Assembly (NCBI GenBank): GCA_013397455.1
Contig: VYZB01000078.1
Location: 136,723-200,722 of the forward strand
DNA: 64,000 nucleotides
Direction of reading: 5' to 3'
From: Crotophaga sulcirostris
Taxonomy: Eukaryota > Chordata > Aves > Cuculiformes > Crotophagidae
Position 1 is the stretch's first letter. Each line of letters opens with the position of its first letter. This document shows positions 12,677 to 23,433 of the stretch, piece after piece. Made by a program: the position numbers and the translations under genes. The notes beneath the pieces were generated by a model. The model was not told the origin of the DNA, did no database searches, and worked only from the letters and a program-made list of their open reading frames with translations.

Positions 12677-15600
12677 ACAAATCTTCTGAAAAACAGTTCA
12701 GCTGACAAAGCTGGTTCTCTTTCTGCCACTGAAGGCACTGTTTTTGAAGGTATTTCTATTAGATGGTATCTCTAGATGTGATCAGAGAAGCAGCACAGAG
12801 TACTTCAAAGAGAAATTTCAACCTTCTTTTTTGCTACTGGGATACCGTAGTAAAAGCGAATGTTCTGTGGTGCAGTGGCTCTATTTTTAGAAGTGCAATC
12901 AAATGCGAGAAGGTCCTCCTGTTGTCATCTCTACTTGTAAGGGCAAAGTCACTTTCCCAATCTAAGGAAGCATTTAGCTAGAAACAGCTAGGAAGGCATC
13001 CATGTATGAAAATGTAACCTGTTAAACCTGCCAAACAGAGTCATTTTGCAATAGTTTGTATTTAACATTTGCCAAGACAGGCCCATATTGCAATGGGAAG
13101 GGGGATCTACAGAAAAGACAAGGTTTCCCACAAGCACAAACCCCTTCCAGAGTCTATTTTGTGGAAATTCTGCATACATACTAGAGCTCGCAGGTAGCCA
13201 GCCAGCCTCTGTGGTCACATGAAGATACACACAGTCTTAGCTGGGGGAATTTAAACCCCATCACAGTAAAGCACAAGTGGTCGCGCAGGAGATGAAAAGG
13301 CAGATGAAGATGTCATCAGAAGCCGCTGGTGTCCCTGTGCTCCAAAGCCTCCTTGCCCTCCTCCCCTTATCAACTTTGGCGAAAAATCCTTCTTGCTTTG
13401 GTGGAACAACCTGCTTCGGGGACTGTTCACCCAGTCTGAAAGGACTTTCTTAAATGTGTTTTTGGGGGTGGATTTGAAACAAGAATAAATCTCTTGTGAC
13501 AGACATCTCAATGATTTTGTGTGGCTGCTGTGTTATGAGGCCCCAGAATATTGAAAAAAAATAATGTTATACAGGGGGGTTGCTCCTGTTTTAAGACTGA
13601 TGTTGAACAACTAGAGGAGATTAGGAAGAACACTTTTAAGGAAAGGAAAATAAACAGTATTGATTGTCTTTTGGCTGCTTGAAAGAAAGACAGCAGTCTC
13701 TCCATTAGACCCAGGGGTATTCCCTACCAGATTCCTGTATGTCAACTGCCCTTGCACAGTGCTCCTGAGAGCCAGGGCCAAGGAGTGTAGGATGTTTTAA
13801 GAGCAGAAGGCACCCAGTATAGGATGCTGAGTGCTAGTGTAGCTTTTTCACTTTGCTGGAAGATCAAAACCAGAAAGGGCACATTGGCAAAATGTGCGAA
13901 AATCCTCAGTATTTATGGTGTTGCCCCATTGTGTGTTTTGCTTTGCAAGCAATAAAACATCCCTTGGTTTCAAATGTTGCCTTCCACAGCTTGCCCACAC
14001 CCTCAACCCATCGTCTCAGCAGTGCTGGCCACTCTCCCCTGCAGCCTGTATCCTCAGGCCTTCCCTCTCCTAGAGATGCTAATGAAAACTAGTCAACTGA
14101 ATGGAGGAAAAATGCATTTGTCAAAACTGAAAAAGTGAAAAAACCCACCCAAAACAAAACCCCTCTTGTTTACAGAGAACCCATATGTAAAGCTATGAAG
14201 AGATACGTGCAAACATGCAGAGGTTTAGCATGAAGGAGCCTGGGGTTAAAGGCTGAGATCACTGTGAATCTCAGCAGGACCTCTATGTCATATCATAAAA
14301 CACTGTATGCACTCCACCACTGGCATGTTAGAGGGCATTTGCAAGGGTCTAAGGGATGTACAGAGAGTTTTTTTGTAAAATGAGTTAAAAGAGCATGTGA
14401 ATTCATTTTCAAAAATGGTTAGTGTGATGCATAATTTTCAATGACATGGGCATGCAGAAATGGCTACAGGTACAGTTCACCGCAGCTTCACCTCTTCCTC
14501 TAGTTGCAGGATTTCATCAGCGTCGTGGACATTTGTTGAGCTTGCTTGCTTTCTGCAGCCTATGACTTCGAGTGTTTACTGTCTCTCCCTTGTTGATGCT
14601 GTCCCTCCTTCCCATCCTTCTGTATTTGCCCACAGATGTACACCCTCTTCTGCACTCCAGAATGTTGCTACATCCTTGGGTGGTCCAGCTTCTCCCAGGG
14701 AAACCGAAACTCCTTGAACAAGAAAATGGGAGCTGCAGGAAAGCAGATAAAGCATCTTTCCTTCCCCTTACTTAAAACATAGCAGCACAGGCAGATTTTC
14801 ACTCCTTTAAAGAATCTGGGTCTGGTGATTTAGTCTGTATGCTCCAGCAGTTGAGCCTTTTTTGCTGATGCTGGTCTGGTCTGGGTACCCATGCCTGAAA
14901 GGTACAGACCAGTAGTATGTCAGGAGCAGTGAGCAAAGCAGCAGGAGAAAAGTCTGCATGCTGGTGACGGCACATCTTGTCTGCGTGTTCCTGGGGACAG
15001 CAGGAATTTAAAGGTGGGGAGAGGGTCATTAAGTGCAGGTCAGTGGGAGAAGAACCCACAGACAGGGAGATGATGGAGTGATGGAGCTGGGCAATAGATG
15101 GTCCATCCTGCTGGGGATGACTCTAATGGTAACCAGGTAACAGTCTCATTGGATAACATGACGGTGAGTCATGTTACTCCGGATCAACAGAAGTGACTTC
15201 ATCCAAACCTAGGGAAACCCAGTGAGGTACACTTACAGAACATCTTAACTCCAGAACAGGAACCATGATCTGTGCAGGTTCAGTGCAGAACCTGTTATAT
15301 CAGGAAATGAATTTGCTGTTCTGGGAACTAGGGGATGCTACCCCACTCTTCTGAGCTAAAATTCAGTTTGGTAACGCTTCATGTGTTAGACGAAGCTTAA
15401 CACTTGCCTGGTGATTAGACTCAGGGCAGAGACACAAGCCATTGCTGTACTGATGGCATTCCCCCTGGGAAATGAAATGTCTGGGTCAGTGGCTGTGCCT
15501 GCGTTTTCTTTCTCAGGGTTACTGCTGCGTGGCCTGAGAGTGGCAAGATCAGGGAGCCAGACACTGGGGGATGGAAGGGAATGTCATGTCAGGGGTATGG

Positions 15601-16721
15601 CAGAGGTACAGCTGGGGCCTTTCTCCACCTCAGGTCAGGTTGAGTTGTGGAGTGTAGTAAAGTACACAGGAACTGGTGCCATGTCCAGAACAAAACAAAA
15701 AAAACACTAAACTGGAAGCAGCAAGTGGCCTGAGAGACAACCTGGGGTAGGCACTGGTACAGGGTTGCAGGATCTCCTCTCCTGCATCTTCCAGTGGCCT
15801 TCACTGCTAGAGCGCCTTGAGTCCTTCTCTTCTTCCTTAAAAGTCACCCGTGATTTTTGAATCTCCAGTACTTGGAAAACAAAAATCCCCTAGAGGGTCC
15901 AAGTTGTGTGGTTAGCACTCATGTCCTGTTTGAAACGCAACCAAGTTTCTGGCAGGAGGTTTCTGTCACTCTGGTGCCTCGGGACTGACTCTTGTTGTCT
16001 ACTGCAGCTCCGCTTCAGATGGTCAGTTTTAGACTGGTGTCATTCCTGGCCTCTGCCATGTCTGTGGCAAGGCATCTGCAGAGGGACAACATTGTGGATG
16101 GCCCTTGCCTGCAGGCCCCAGGGACAGCAGCCAGTAAGGGATGGTGGTCGAAGGAAGCTCCCACATCTCAGTGGCAGTGCCTGGGACCACGATGGGCAAA
16201 ACATGGTCTCTCTTGTGGCTCATTTGTGTGTGTAATTAGCCTGATCCTCAAGGGTGTCCATCTTTAGGGCTGGAGGTAAACGTGATGGAGGTCACATGAA
16301 GAGCTTTGCAGCAGGCAAAGAGAAGTCCAAATCTGGTGAGCCCCAAAGTAAAGGAAAAGTACATGAGCTTAAGTCACTTTAGAGCAAAGAACAGAGGCTT
16401 CTGGGGCACATCCAAGAACCATGATTTCCAAGTACTACAGCAGGCCAGTAGTGAAAAACACCTGGTGTAGAGACCTACAGATCACTGGAGAAAGGTGGAA
16501 GAGCAGTGATGACACAGGAAATAAAAAAAAATCTGCCAAAGTATTTATCATTTGAAATATTCGGAGCACTACTGACAAGTGAAACTTACTGAAGCAAGTG
16601 GAAGCAAGATGTCCACAAGACCTCTCAGTCCTGTCAAGCCTTTAGTGTTAACTTCCATCCTCCTCATGCTCTCCCACAGCTAAGAGAGTCTTTCTCATGT
16701 TAGTGCAGTGCAATCCCACTG

Positions 16722-16742
16722 TCTCTCTCTCTCTCTCTCTCT
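16722..16742. repeat. (TC)n microsatellite
   Basis: About ten uninterrupted TC dinucleotides are visible, followed by TGTGTCCC. It is a plain microsatellite and may be polymorphic. Confidence 0.9.
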
Positions 16743-16771
16743 GTGTCCCACACCAGCTACAGCTGCCATCG

Positions 16772-16812
16772 AGCTGTGCTCATCCAGCTGTGCCCATCCA
16801 GCTGTGCCTCAT
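16772..16812. repeat. Short tandem repeat, about 14-16 bp unit
   Basis: Three near-copies of a unit around GCTGTGCYCATCCA follow each other: 'gagctgtgctcatcca', 'gctgtgcccatcca' and 'gctgtgcctcat'. It begins about 30 bases after the (TC)n tract. Confidence 0.7.
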
Positions 16813-19540
16813 AATGCAGTCCCAGGCAAGGGGATTGTGCAGCACTGTGCCCCTACTGCAGGTAAGCCACTGAGCCAGGCATTGCCCTCCACGCTCTTCT
16901 GCTAGGAAGAGCATTCAACAGTTGCAGGGTATTCTGGGATTACTTCTCCACAGTTTATTGTGATGTGTCAAATAGTGCTCCTTCATCTATATGTTGGGCT
17001 ATAACATCATCTCCTGCTCTTGGAGGGAGAGCAGCATTGGAGAGGTCTGCTTTGGGGATCTGGGCTGTAGTGTTTCCCAATAACTACCTGTGCAGAGGTG
17101 GAGTATACTGTCACTAAAGAGGACATAAACCCTCTGTGGCAGGCTTTTGTAGATCAGCATACAACACTCTTGCTCTGTGCCTGTCTGAGATATGGGTGTG
17201 CTATAAGCATAGCTCAGGGCTGTGCTTTTGTGCTTGTGGAATTTTCTGCGGCACTGATCTCTTGTGCAAGAAATGTGCTCCAGAATCTAGAGTTTCATTT
17301 CTATGTATAACACACATTTTTAGCCATGATGGCTATGAAAACAAATTACTAAAAGCAGGAACCAAGTGTAAATCTTCATCATGCTGAGTTTGAGGGCAGT
17401 CTGGGAAACAGCTCTGAAGTGGATCAACTGTCTCATTCATCTCAACAGGTTATTAACTTTGAAGTTTTCAGTTGAAAAGCATGAAAGCCAGTGCTATTAA
17501 TAGCTTGCTCCCTGCCCAGGTTAGCAGGAGGCTGTAGCGAACACAGCCTGAAACCATCCTTTTTATTGCTAGTAGGGCAGTCATGGTGTTAGTTAGGCCC
17601 ATCTCCATATCTGAGCTTTTGTCTTAATTTGTGAGCTATCCAATCAGTTAATGCATTGTTTTCTACTCCAGCATCTGCTGAGCATGGACAAATGCCTTCT
17701 GAGACCAGACCACCAGCATAGAGCCCACTTGCCTCCAGGAATTTGTGTTGCCTCCATTAAGAGTGCTGTGTGGTTAGCTGTACAGAAACTCCAGCAGCCA
17801 GCTGCTGAGGGATGGCAAGAAACACCTGGGCCTGAGGTAGCCCTCTTTGGCTTTATGCTGGGACAGAGGAGGAGTGCTCACACCTTCAGGGCCAATGAAG
17901 ACATAAACGGAGATGCTTTTTCTCGCTGCCTCTTAGTCACTGCCTAGGTGTGCACCTAACCAAGCTGAGAACAGCAGTGGGAGGAGAGCAGGTGTACCAG
18001 GACAGGGGCCTGACTCCAATGTATAACACGGAGGTTTCTCTAGAAATACTGCACTGATTATCTCCCAAGCAGCTCTCTCATCTCCCCTGACAATGTTTTT
18101 GATGCTGCTGTGTAATTCCTGTATTCAGACCTCCAGCACCTTGATTTTCCATTGGAGACTGGTAGAGGAATCAAATGTTGGCTCACTGGCAGGGATGCTG
18201 CTGTTTATGTTCTTAGCGCAATTCACCCCTCCCCACCGCCCTCATCTTGAGTCGTGAAGCTGCCATGGCATTACTTATTTATCTCCTTACAGTACCACGA
18301 ACTCCCGGCTCTGTGCAGAAATGCTTAACACCTCCTTTGGCAACAGGAAGAGAGGGGTCAGCGAGGGGTAGCAGAGCAGGCGGGCGCAGGGTGGGGCTGC
18401 GCTCTGGAGGGGTGCTAAAAGGAAAATGGAGACTGTTAAAGAACAAGCTAGTGCATACTGGGAAGAGTCCACAGGACACAGGACAGTGGTAGAGGGAAAG
18501 GAGAAGAGCCAGAAGGGCACACATAGCTTGGATTTGCTTAATACTTTGCTTTCCACCCCAACCACAGGTGTAATTAAAAGCACAGTTTAGTCCTGGCATC
18601 CTTTAGCTCATTTTCTTTTTCTAGACCTGTTATACAAGTTACACATGCAAAGCATTTGAAATAACAAGACAAGAGATCATCAAAGAGTCTCATGCATACG
18701 AGGGGTTGCACAGCCCTTCAGCTGAGCGGTTCCTCGCCACCAGGAAGCCTTGAGTTAGGGACTGGCCTGTACTGTGTGTGAGGCCCCGAGGAAAACGCGG
18801 CTTTTGCAGACAGCTGGGGACTGGAATCAAGCTGTGATCGGCCTCCCCCTGTGCTTGCGCTGCTGGAGACAGGAACAGCCTGCGAGAAGCAGGGTTTTCA
18901 CAGGATGCTAGACCCTGAGGAGCTGTTGTGTTTTAGGGACTCTCTGTCTGTAGTTTATGTTGTGGGATTAGACCATGGTGGATAATCATCACACACAAAA
19001 AAAATAGTCATGCCGTGACTTATCAAACACACATGCAAGAACAAGCACGAAGCACTCCAAGCTCCATAGTGGATTTAAATGTAAGTGCTTGGATAAGGAA
19101 GCACACGAGCACAAAGGATCAGTATTGACTGCAGTCTAATTGCAGAACATGATCCATGTACATGCAGGGGACAAGGCAGCAGAGCTGCTCAGAGGTAGAG
19201 GCAATGATTTGCTTCCCCTGTTTCTGAAACCACAGAGGCTGCACACATCATTCAAATGATGGTGATAGACTCTGTAGGAAAGCTAACATCACGCAGAATT
19301 CCACAGGTTCTTGCTGCACAAGAAGCTGTTGGTGATAATGGCACAAGCGAAACCACGAATGGCCACCTCAGAGTTCCTGTAGGGCTCACCATCCTTACTC
19401 CATTGCTCCCAACCACTGATGAAGAGGCTTACTAAAATTCATGGAAGGGAGCAGATGAGGGAATTATGTGCACTGTCGCCCAAGTCTGAACAAATTGCAA
19501 TTTTCTATTTTTCTTCTACATCCAGCAATGACATCATTTG

Positions 19541-19577
19541 TCACCAGAGGAGCATAGCTCACCAGAGGAGCCATTCC
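19541..19577. repeat. 18-bp tandem duplication
   Basis: The motif TCACCAGAGGAGC occurs twice with an 18-base period, separated by 'atagc'. It is a simple local duplication with no sign of function. Confidence 0.65.
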
Positions 19578-20164
19578 AAGCAACTTGTATCAGCTGATCT
19601 TCGGTTTGGTCAAATCATTTGCTCATCAGAGACACCCACTTTTCTGCTTATTGAGCACATCCCTGTTTTGGACAGCATTAAGACAGGCTTTCTCTGGATC
19701 CTAGCAACAGGAACTTGAGAGCAAACAGGTTTTTGGGTTTTTTCTTTATTCCAGAAAAAGACTACATAAAAATTTGTCACATTGGGACTTGCTTTCATGT
19801 TTTTTGTGTGTTTTAATCTAAGGAATGTTCCTGATTGGAGTTAAATTCCTGAATAGAATAAAATTCTACTCTTCTTCACATCAGGAACTGCTCTGCCAGG
19901 GGCTGGCTTGTAAAAGGGGGGGAGGAGCAGCAGTGTCACCCATTTGACTATTAACCGACACTGCACAGTCCAGTGTTGTGCTGAGCAGCAGATTGGAGAG
20001 TGTCTCATGGGCAGCGCAGTTTAGGACAAGGCTGTTCAACACAAAGCAGGATCCACTCAAAAGAAACAAATCCTGTGTAAAAGCCGATGTGTTCTCGCTT
20101 CCTTGCCTGCTCCCCTCCCTTCCACTTTCATGTCATTGGCTCAGTTAATTAAAATTGCAGTAAT

Positions 20165-20340
20165 AGGGAGGCTGGATGGTTTAGCAGATTGGTAATGGGA
20201 TATACAGCCTTTCACCTCTAGGTCAATGGTTCGGTTGTGGCCCAAGTTGGTAGTGACCAAAAGTTATTAGCATCGAATGGCTGCTCAGTGACCTCTGTGA
20301 GATGTGTGGGTGATTTCAGTGCTCTGCCTTGCAGACAGGT
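20165..20340 (+). mobile_element. tRNA-derived SINE remnant
   Basis: The head looks like a decayed tRNA gene. A polymerase III A-box-like TAGCAGATTGG lies at 20182-20192 and a B-box-like GGTTCGGTTGT at 20228-20238, with tRNA-like spacing. Between them is 'cctttcacctctaggtc', a phrase I associate with old amniote tRNA-SINE families. The tail to about 20340 may be the SINE body but is less clear. The B-box mismatches (consensus GGTTCGANTCC) and lack of cloverleaf pairing rule out a working tRNA. Family assignment is from memory of the motif and is not certain. Confidence 0.5.
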
Positions 20341-21435
20341 GTCCACACCACGGGAACCACTTGCATGACTGGCAGTAATTGGCACCCTCAGCTGCAGCCC
20401 CAGCAGCGGCCAGGTATGATCTGGGCACAGAAGTGGAAGCGGCCCTCTTCCTTCTTCTCACCTGGGCTGCCATGGAGCTGCTTGCCTTGCTCGTGCCTTG
20501 CTCTGTGGCTAGAGGGAGTGCCACTACTCAGGGTGCCTGGGGATTGCCTCTGCCTGGTAGCAGAGTGAGTGTGAGCTGAACGTATGTGGTGGTAGCAGCA
20601 AGCAGACTTTGGGGAACTGTTGGCATTTGCTCCTCATTTTTTAACAAGGGGGAGCAATTTGGGCCAGTACACTTATCTTCTTGCACAACAGAAAAGGCAG
20701 CTGAGCTAGCAGAAGGCAGAAGACACGATAGCCCAGGTGGCATGAATGGCAGGTGAAAACAAACCAGCTGTAAGCCAGCAGGACCTGTCAGTATACAAAC
20801 CACGATGCATCATTTGCTTTGGGGAGGGCTTGGGCACAGGTCTCTGCAAAAGCAGCAGAAAATTCTGGCCTAGGCAGCCCATACTGAAGAAGAGCACAAG
20901 TTATTGCCATTCAGAGCTCCACAGCCCCTGGGGAAGAATGGAAAGCAGAACCAGGGGTGGTCACTCACGCCAAATTCAGCTCTCTTAGTTTTCTGACCAA
21001 ATTGCTATTATCTAATTAATGTCTCATTTAGAATATTCGTTTGGTCAAGTCTTCAGTGAGTGTAAGTCAGAAGAGCTGCTCTGGGCCAATTTACACCAGC
21101 TGGCAGTTTTCCTGTCAATATTGGTGACACTTGCAGCCATTAGGAAAAATGTCATCCGTATTTCTAATTGTCACAGTTGTGGAATGACAGTTGAGAGAAG
21201 GGGGAGAAGAGCAGTGTTTTCTCCAACTTCTCTCAGCACGGCACTTGAGTTCCTCACTCTCTGGCACATTTTGGTAACCACAACTCACTTGCAAAATACT
21301 CCTTTAACAGACATGACATGCAAGATCACATGGGAAATGCTGGGTGAGATGAGTCATTGGAGTCCCTTCTTGCCTTGAGTTCTCTGGGAAAGGCCTTTTC
21401 CAGTGACATCAGGAGCTCCAGTGAAAAAATTTTTT

Positions 21436-21838
21436 TCAATATGGCAACCACAAACCTTTAGTAGTTTGGTAGTACTTTAGTTGTAGTAGGACCAGCAGAA
21501 CCATTTCTGGTCCTAGACATGTATCCAGGGGCGACCTTACACAGCAGCATCTGCCAAGCAGTTTACTGAGAAGGCAATACTTTTGGCTTTCTGTGTCCAG
21601 GAGAATCTGCCAAAGCCCTGCCAAGGCAACAAATTTGCTTAGGAATTTGGCTGTGGCTCTTCCAGCACACATGTTGTTACTTGCAAGCAAATGGAAATGT
21701 TTCTTTTTAATGTTCTTGCTCAGCTCCTTAGGGTCAATGCAGAGTCTGAGTCTGCCCTCTTTCTTCCTCACAGTTTTTTTGGGTCTTGGCTCAGGCTGCT
21801 GGCTCTTTGATTCTACAAATAATGCCATCTGCTGTCAC
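21436..21838 (-). pseudogene. Gypsy reverse transcriptase N-terminal remnant
   Basis: The first piece, VTADGIICRIKEPAA at 21794-21838, matches the gypsy lead-in 'L-x-x-D-G-I-I-x-x-(I/V)-x-E-P'. A frameshift then leads to EGRLRLCIDPKELSK, the strongly conserved first RT block, followed by ICAG-like NMCAG, a FLSKF...GLWQILLD block and LLGRCCC (family: F-G-R-Y-x-F). In the 'F-S-x-L-D-A-x-S-G-F-W-Q' block, the position of the first catalytic Asp is Val, so the enzyme could not work even with the frame intact. The YxDD box is not found. The remaining downstream frame loses similarity near 21500. Confidence 0.72.
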
Positions 21839-21928
21839 GTTTTATAGTTCTTCCATTGGTCTGTTTTCCCCTCAAAAGATAAACCAACACTGTGTGTTGT
21901 CTGACAGATGCTGTGTCCTCCCTCTGCT

Positions 21929-22117
21929 TCATTGGTCAGGCTGTGTCCCAGAGCAATCCCACTCCTGCAAGTATGCCACGACTGGTGGCATGGTGGCTCT
22001 GTCTGACTGCAGCGAAAGCTGGCATGTTCCTGTAAGCTCATTCCAGATGGCCGTTGTCTCTTGTTCATGTATCCACAGGACTGGGACTTGTTCCTCATCA
22101 GGTACACATGGTCTCAC
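21929..22117 (-). pseudogene. Retropepsin C-terminal remnant
   Basis: The translation has EEQVPVLW followed about 30 residues later by ATMPPVVAYLQE. In gypsy proteases a 'Y-T-G-E-x-[IV]-P-V-L-G' segment is followed by an 'A-x-L-P-L-x-V-V' strand, which fits. The catalytic D-T-G-A motif should lie just upstream on this strand but I could not identify it. Assignment depends partly on position between the knuckle and RT. Confidence 0.4.
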
Positions 22118-22289
22118 CTCGAACCTTTAAGTATAGTGCCTCATTGGCACCATTCCATTGAAGAAGTACTGTTGTTAACTTCACTTGCATTCCTGAGTGC
22201 CACTGTTAAGTGTTTTTTTTTGCATTTGTTACTTTCTCCTTTTTTTTGTGCCTTTACAAATTTCCTCCGTCATTTGAGAACAGAACACT

Positions 22290-22389
22290 GATTGTAACCC
22301 ATGCATTTCTTTTGCTGGCATATTTCAGCGAAGGGTTTACAAGTCAATGGACATTTTCCATTCCTATGTCAGCTGCTACATCAGTGGCA
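22290..22389 (-). pseudogene. Gag zinc-knuckle remnant
   Basis: Starting at the Cys codon at 22387-22389, the minus frame shows Cys, two residues, Cys, three residues, His, four residues, Cys. This is the exact C-x2-C-x3-H-x4-C spacing of the first knuckle in this gypsy clade. It is interrupted by two stop codons. A second, more damaged Cys cluster (ICQQKKC) follows, where the second knuckle is expected. Knuckles bind genomic RNA in active elements. Confidence 0.6.
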
Positions 22390-22425
22390 TTGTTCTGTGC
22401 TTGGCATGGGCTTCCTTTTCCCTTT

Positions 22426-22662
22426 TCATTTTTCTGCAAGATGTTTTCTTCCATGTTTAGCTGTGGGGTTGATAGTCAAGTGTTGCATTTCAGCTTTCTG
22501 TGCTCCTTGGGATGAAATGATTGCGTTTTTGAACGTTAGGCTCACATCTCTGAAAAGTCTTTTGAGACATCTCCACTGCTGAACGCCAAAACAATTTGCT
22601 CTTTCACAAAGGACTGCCTCATATTGCAGATTCATGAGAGGAGCTTTTAGATTTGAGGCCAA
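22426..22662 (-). pseudogene. Gypsy gag (capsid C-terminal) remnant
   Basis: The open translation contains LCERANCFGVQ, then CLKRLF and SLTFKNAI, followed by QKAEMQHL. This matches in order the gypsy gag pattern of a '(L)RDR(L/F)VCGV' segment, a 'xxRLL' segment and a 'LTFxKAL..A..ME.A' helix. Gag assembles the virus-like particle in intact elements. The frame stops just downstream and no N-terminal capsid part could be traced above 22662. Divergence from the family pattern is high. Confidence 0.6.
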
Positions 22663-23172
22663 GGAAATATTGATTACATTACTTGTACTTCTTGAGACCT
22701 TGACTGAAAAAAAGGTTTTCCACAGGCAAAAGCCTAAATACCTGCTTTACAGGTCTTTTCCCTGTGGTCTAGCTGCCTTTCAGTAGAGTTCAAGAGGTCT
22801 TAAAAAGTTTTCTTTTCTTAGCTCTGGGATCTCAGACTTGGCTTGTAGTGGTTACAGGGCTGAAGAATCTCTAAAACGCTTAAAATACTTAGGCCTAAAT
22901 ACACACACACAATCATGAAGGAAGAGAGTACACTCTGTCTAAAGAAGTCCCAAATTTGAATTATTATATATCTGTATAGAAAAGTGCAGAGCTCAAGCTT
23001 TCCACTAGGACTGCCTGGAGGTACACAGAAGACTGCACGCAATTTTCTCTATAGCCAGCATGTTGATGCTGCAGTTACTGCATAGCCAAGGATATTAAGT
23101 CGAGATCCCTTTTTTTTCCCTTTCAGAAATCTGTCATGTGTTACTAAGCTCCAACTTCATTATTAGTGCTTC

Positions 23173-23234
23173 AGCCTACCTATGATGTACATTGCCTAAG
23201 GACAGCTTACGTATGATATACATTGCTTAAGGAC
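23173..23234. repeat. 31-bp tandem duplication
   Basis: Two imperfect copies are seen. 'tatgatgtacattgcctaag' at 23181 recurs as 'tatgatatacattgcttaag' at 23212, giving a 31-base period with a few transitions. The divergence shows the duplication is not recent. Confidence 0.85.
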
Positions 23235-23369
23235 TATGGAGTGAATTGCCAAAATTAGTTGGAGTCCAGAGATTAATACAGTAAGAAACTGGGTTTTTTT
23301 TATGAAAACCCTTCAAAAACAAACCCCAGAATGTTCCAAAAGGTGGCTGTAGTATTCCTTGGTATTAGT

Positions 23370-23433
23370 GGGTTGAAGGACCACCAAACAATGGAAAACC
23401 AGGGTTGAAGGACCTCTAAACAATAAAAACCCA
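23370..23433. repeat. 32-bp tandem duplication
   Basis: 'gggttgaaggaccaccaaac' at 23370 recurs as 'gggttgaaggacctctaaac' at 23402. The period is 32 bases and the similarity continues through the A-rich ends of both copies. It lies about 140 bases from the unrelated 31-bp duplication. Confidence 0.85.

Larger units (their letters stand above)
12677..20160. other. Non-coding stretch with minor tandem repeats
   Basis: No gene is recognised. The region holds mixed-composition sequence with short, unrelated open frames on both strands (most under about 110 codons). Small tandem repeats at 16722-16742, 16772-16812 and 19541-19577 are listed separately. Confidence 0.5.
21436..22662 (-). mobile_element. 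Degenerate Ty3/gypsy retrotransposon fragment (gag-protease-RT order)
   Basis: On the minus strand, pieces of a gypsy-type polyprotein occur in the normal order: a gag capsid C-terminal segment (22426-22662), a zinc-knuckle array (about 22290-22389), a protease C-terminal part (about 21929-22117) and the reverse-transcriptase N-terminal part (21436-21838). The frames change between pieces and there are internal stops, so the element is dead. Distances between the knuckle, protease and RT are shorter than in intact elements, which implies internal deletions. The RT is cut off before its YxDD-type box. RNase H, integrase and LTRs are not visible. Gypsy elements are mostly ancient relics in amniotes, and birds keep few of them. 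The assignment rests on several independent motifs in the correct order. Confidence 0.72.
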
